NCBI RefSeq assembly: GCF_018687715.1
Contig: NC_056765.1
Span: forward strand, 9,288,501 to 9,352,500
DNA from: Carya illinoinensis
Taxonomy: Eukaryota; Streptophyta; Magnoliopsida; Fagales; Juglandaceae
DNA length: 64,000 bases
Direction: 5' to 3'
Shown here: piece by piece, positions 61,292-64,000 of the stretch
Layout: each line of letters opens with the position of its first letter
How positions within the stretch are numbered: position 1 is the stretch's first letter
Made by a program: the position numbers and the translations under genes
The notes under the pieces: model-generated
The model's input: the letters and a program-made list of their open reading frames with translations, nothing else
The model's database searches: none
Told to the model about the DNA's origin: nothing

Positions 61292-61936
61292 AGCGGGAAA
61301 GTACCCCCAACTTGCAAGTTTTCATTTTTTATTTTTATTTTTTTAAAAAAATTACAAATTTTATTATAAAATAAGTGACTATTTAAGTATAGGATTACCC
61401 GTTCATCGTATTTTATCTTATTTAATTATTATAATTTTTTTAAATTTTTAAATAAAATATAATTAATAATTCAACTTTTTTAAATTATAAAATAAAAATT
61501 CTATTATGATAATATTTTATTTAATTTTTAATTTTTAATTTATTTTATTTCAACTCAACTCAATATCCTAACCTATTCTCAATTTATTCACACCCCTATA
61601 AAAAAACTAAATTAAGTTATATTCTATATATTAACTTCTATTCATAACTTATAAAAGGTTTATGCACTAATTTTACGTATTTGGTCCTTTGGATTAATAA
61701 ACAAGAAATAATATGATAGTTTCAAATCCTCTCATGGACAAAGTTAAGACTAAGGTCATGTTTTGTTAATGGGATGGGACGTGAATTCCGTAAATAGTAA
61801 TGAAATAGTTTGTGAATAATAGTGAAATAATTTAAATTAAAATATTTATTAGATTTTGGATAATAAGAGCGTAAAATATTATAAAATTAAAATATAATTT
61901 GAATATTATTTTTTAATATTATTTTTTTATTTTTAT
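61292..61936. other. AT-rich spacer with copies H and I of the dispersed repeat
   Basis: Copy H (about 61,398-61,575) and copy I (from about 61,754) lie here. Copy I stops abruptly at the T-rich end of the LINE. No gene. Confidence 0.6.
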
Positions 61937-62970
61937 GCGAAGGTTTGGTGTAGTGATAGGAAACCCAAAGATGCAAAGGATCCGTCGACCATCACCTATC
62001 CAGTTGTCATGTGAAAAATTTAGATTACCACTTCTAATCTTCCACAGACTTTCAAGCTGTATGAAGGGCAAATAAACACATATAGACCTCCATATATCAG
62101 AATGTCATCGTCTAGATGAAATTAAATCTAAAGACACAACAATAAAGAGATACTTTTGCCTCATAGACAGCCCAAAGAGAGGCCGAATTCACCATATTCC
62201 AAGCAATGTCCATGCCACCCTCTTCAACAGGTCGACTTATCTTAGTCCAGGATACTCGATTTTTTTAATGCCCTTCACACTACCCCAAAAGAAAGATGCA
62301 AAAGCTGGCTAAATTAAATCTAGCACCTTTTTAGAGGGGCAAATTATAGAAATAGTATGCACTAGAATAGAAGATCATACAACCTTAATCAAAGTAAATT
62401 TCCCTCTGGTAGACAACAATCAACTTTTCCAAATAGCCATTTTTCTTTTGATTTTAGCAAGAATGGTATCGAACAAATATATAGTTAATCTACCACAAAA
62501 AAGAGGCTCTTGTGTAAGTAATAGGAAAATTACCTTCCTTGAAACCAATAGCTCTAGCCACAATCTACTTCCTGGCGTGAGATGCAGAATTGCGCATAAG
62601 GAATATACTTTTTGGTCCAAATGCTTGTAATTACTTGAAAATTAACTCCATTAATGAACCTAAACTCATTTTGGATTCATTAGAAAAGCTTTACAAATCA
62701 TCAGCAAATAGAATATGAGATATGGCAGAACAATCCCTTGGCACCTTGTAAGGAATAACAAAAGATTCCTGAAGCAATTGTGACAACCCTCATCTTAAAG
62801 ATTCTTCACTTACGATAAAAAGTAGAGGCGAAAGCAAATCCCTTGCCTTAACCCCTGTAGGAATGAAAAAAACCCTTCATGAGCTCTATTAAGAAGAGGA
62901 ATGAGCTAACACCAAAAACCGCTATCTCAATTTGGATGAGAGGCAGCACCTAAATCGTTTCTTAGAGAAA
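61937..62970 (-). mobile_element. decayed LINE, reverse transcriptase 3' half
   Basis: The minus strand gives scattered L1-type ORF2 pieces in changing frames. One is a GLRQGDPLSP-like zone now reading as broken text near 62,860-62,800, followed by a KVPRDCSAISHILFADD-like zone (about 62,750-62,700). GKFTLIKVV follows near 62,400-62,370, with FASFFWGSVKG (about 62,300-62,270) and WRSICVYLPF near 62,090. Stops are frequent. A plus-strand T-rich run at about 61,918-61,937 would be the poly(A) end. The 5' limit near 62,970 is uncertain. Confidence 0.65.
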
Positions 62971-63017
62971 AGAAAAGACTTTACTAAAATCTTTAAAAAA
63001 TATTTTTTAAAAAAAAT

Positions 63018-63182
63018 AATGTTAGATACAGTTTTAGGGAGCAAGTCTTATATACTCATTTTGAGAAAAGTAGGACCATCATTACAAAAATAATTTTTTC
63101 ATATTAGTCATAGATTTACAAACTTTAAAAAATAAAAAAACAATATACAAGACTTACACAGCTTAAAATTGTAAATATTATT
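63018..63182. repeat. palindromic MITE-like element
   Basis: ATGTTAGATACAGTTTTAGG and AGTCTTATATACTC on the left are answered by inverted GTATATAAGACTT-like (ATATACAAGACTTACA) and TTAAAATTGTAAATATTATT on the right. Confidence 0.5.
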
Positions 63183-63225
63183 ATTAAGTAACTATATATA
63201 TTGCTACTACATTCATGAGTCTGAT

Positions 63226-63370
63226 TAAGATCTGTTTAGTTATGCAGTTCAGATAAGATAAGATAGTTTATAAATATATATATATATATATATGTTTGGA
63301 TAATGAGATTAGATGAAATATTTTTTACTTTTTGGGATTTGATAAAGGGATGGGTTCCAACAATAATTGA
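63226..63370. repeat. MITE-like repeat, copy J, with (TA)n
   Basis: CTGTTTAGTTATGCAGTTCAG, a (TA)n run at 63,278-63,294, then GTTTGGATAATGAGATTAGATG. Confidence 0.45.
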
Positions 63371-63434
63371 AAATTATTTAATAATTTTTGGGTAATAGTT
63401 ATGGATATATTAATAAAAAGTAATATTTATTAGT

Positions 63435-64000
63435 TGTTGAACACAAGTTTTCAAGCTTTGTTTAATTATATATCTATACATGAATTTTGATGATAACAAA
63501 TGAATTCAAAGAATAAAGAAGTCTCAAACTCAAGTTGTCTACACAATGGAGTCAAGCACATCAAGGAAACAAGCATGAGCAAGAAGGGAACAAGTTCACA
63601 TTAAAATTATAGAGTAATGTTGTAAATCTCTTCAAAATTCGAAATTATGATTAATGCTCAAAATTAATATTTTATCATAAAGTATTAAAATACATTTTTC
63701 ACATGTGCATGAATTTTTTTGAAAATTAAATTTAAAAATTTTGAAAGATGATTGATTGTCATCTTTTACATGTGCATGCCTTGATTAAAGGGTTGAACTT
63801 TGAAAATATTAAAAATGATTGATTGTCATCTTTCACATGTGCATGTTTTATTTGAATATTTTCAAAAGTGATTGATATTTTTTTAGACTTATACAAAAGG
63901 TAGATGATTTTGTTTGAAAAATTTAAAAAGTAAAGTGTGTTCCTTTTGTCATATATAAAAAGTAAAAGATTAGGTTTGAATTTTTTGAAAAGGAAAGTGT
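63435..64000. mobile_element. probable LTR start, runs off right edge
   Basis: TGTTGAACACAAGTTTTCAA is followed by TTTTGATGATAACAAATGAA, a combination common at the start of plant LTRs. A 67-bp tandem repeat lies inside. No coding part is visible, so the class and orientation are inferred. Confidence 0.4.
63701..63900. repeat. 67-bp tandem repeat, three units
   Basis: ACATGTGCATG recurs at 63,701, 63,768 and 63,835, exactly 67 bp apart; GATTGATTGTCATCTTT precedes the second and third. Confidence 0.8.

Noticed and set aside
1..64000. CRISPR arrays, rRNA, organelle inserts
   Set aside because: No regular spacer-repeat arrays or recognisable rRNA/organelle gene blocks were seen; the tandem repeats present have no unique spacers.

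Overview
This is a window of a plant nuclear genome: introns with GT-AG borders, AT-rich spacers, and several classes of plant transposable element. The four intact host genes are eudicot-like. From the style of the dispersed AT-rich MITE-like repeats I would guess a woody eudicot, perhaps Fagales/Juglandaceae, but that is memory-based inference with low confidence.

Host genes. (1) CDC6, the DNA replication licensing ATPase, minus strand, 2606-7957. I rebuilt 16 exons that keep frame throughout and encode about 510 aa; two E2F-type sites lie just upstream. (2) A TPR-like protein with a hydrophobic segment, plus strand, 36080-38300, two exons, 592 aa, with a TATA box and a perfect hairpin at the presumed 5' end. 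(3) An R2R3-MYB factor of the MYB64/98/115/118/119 type, plus strand, 44969-47454, three exons, 509 aa, all six repeat tryptophans present. (4) A GONST1/2-type Golgi GDP-sugar transporter, minus strand, 53043-56150, nine coding exons, 397 aa.

Transposable elements fill most of the rest. Left edge: the 3' end of a broken Ty1/copia element whose terminal unit carries 118-bp inverted arms. 11.2-24 kb (perhaps to 28 kb): a decayed CACTA (En/Spm) element, minus strand, with TNP2-type and Transposase_24-type genes and internal tandem arrays. 28.1-29.8 kb: small CACTA-like elements. 33.3 and 61.9 kb: 5'-truncated or decayed LINEs. 48.4 kb: a stray fragment of an alpha-1,4-glycosyltransferase-like gene beside a short CACTA-like MITE. 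57282-61288: a nearly complete 4-kb PIF/Harbinger element with TAA target duplications; its transposase is broken but its convergent Myb/SANT-like partner gene is intact. Right edge: the start of a probable LTR with 67-bp internal repeats.

Two further dispersed repeat families (one of about ten copies, one of three) recur across the window, and two copies of the larger family have been hit by later insertions. I found no convincing tRNA, rRNA or CRISPR. No clearly new biological system is evident. The most unusual structures are the inverted-arm LTR, the uneven decay of the Harbinger gene pair, and the tandem arrays inside the CACTA remnant.
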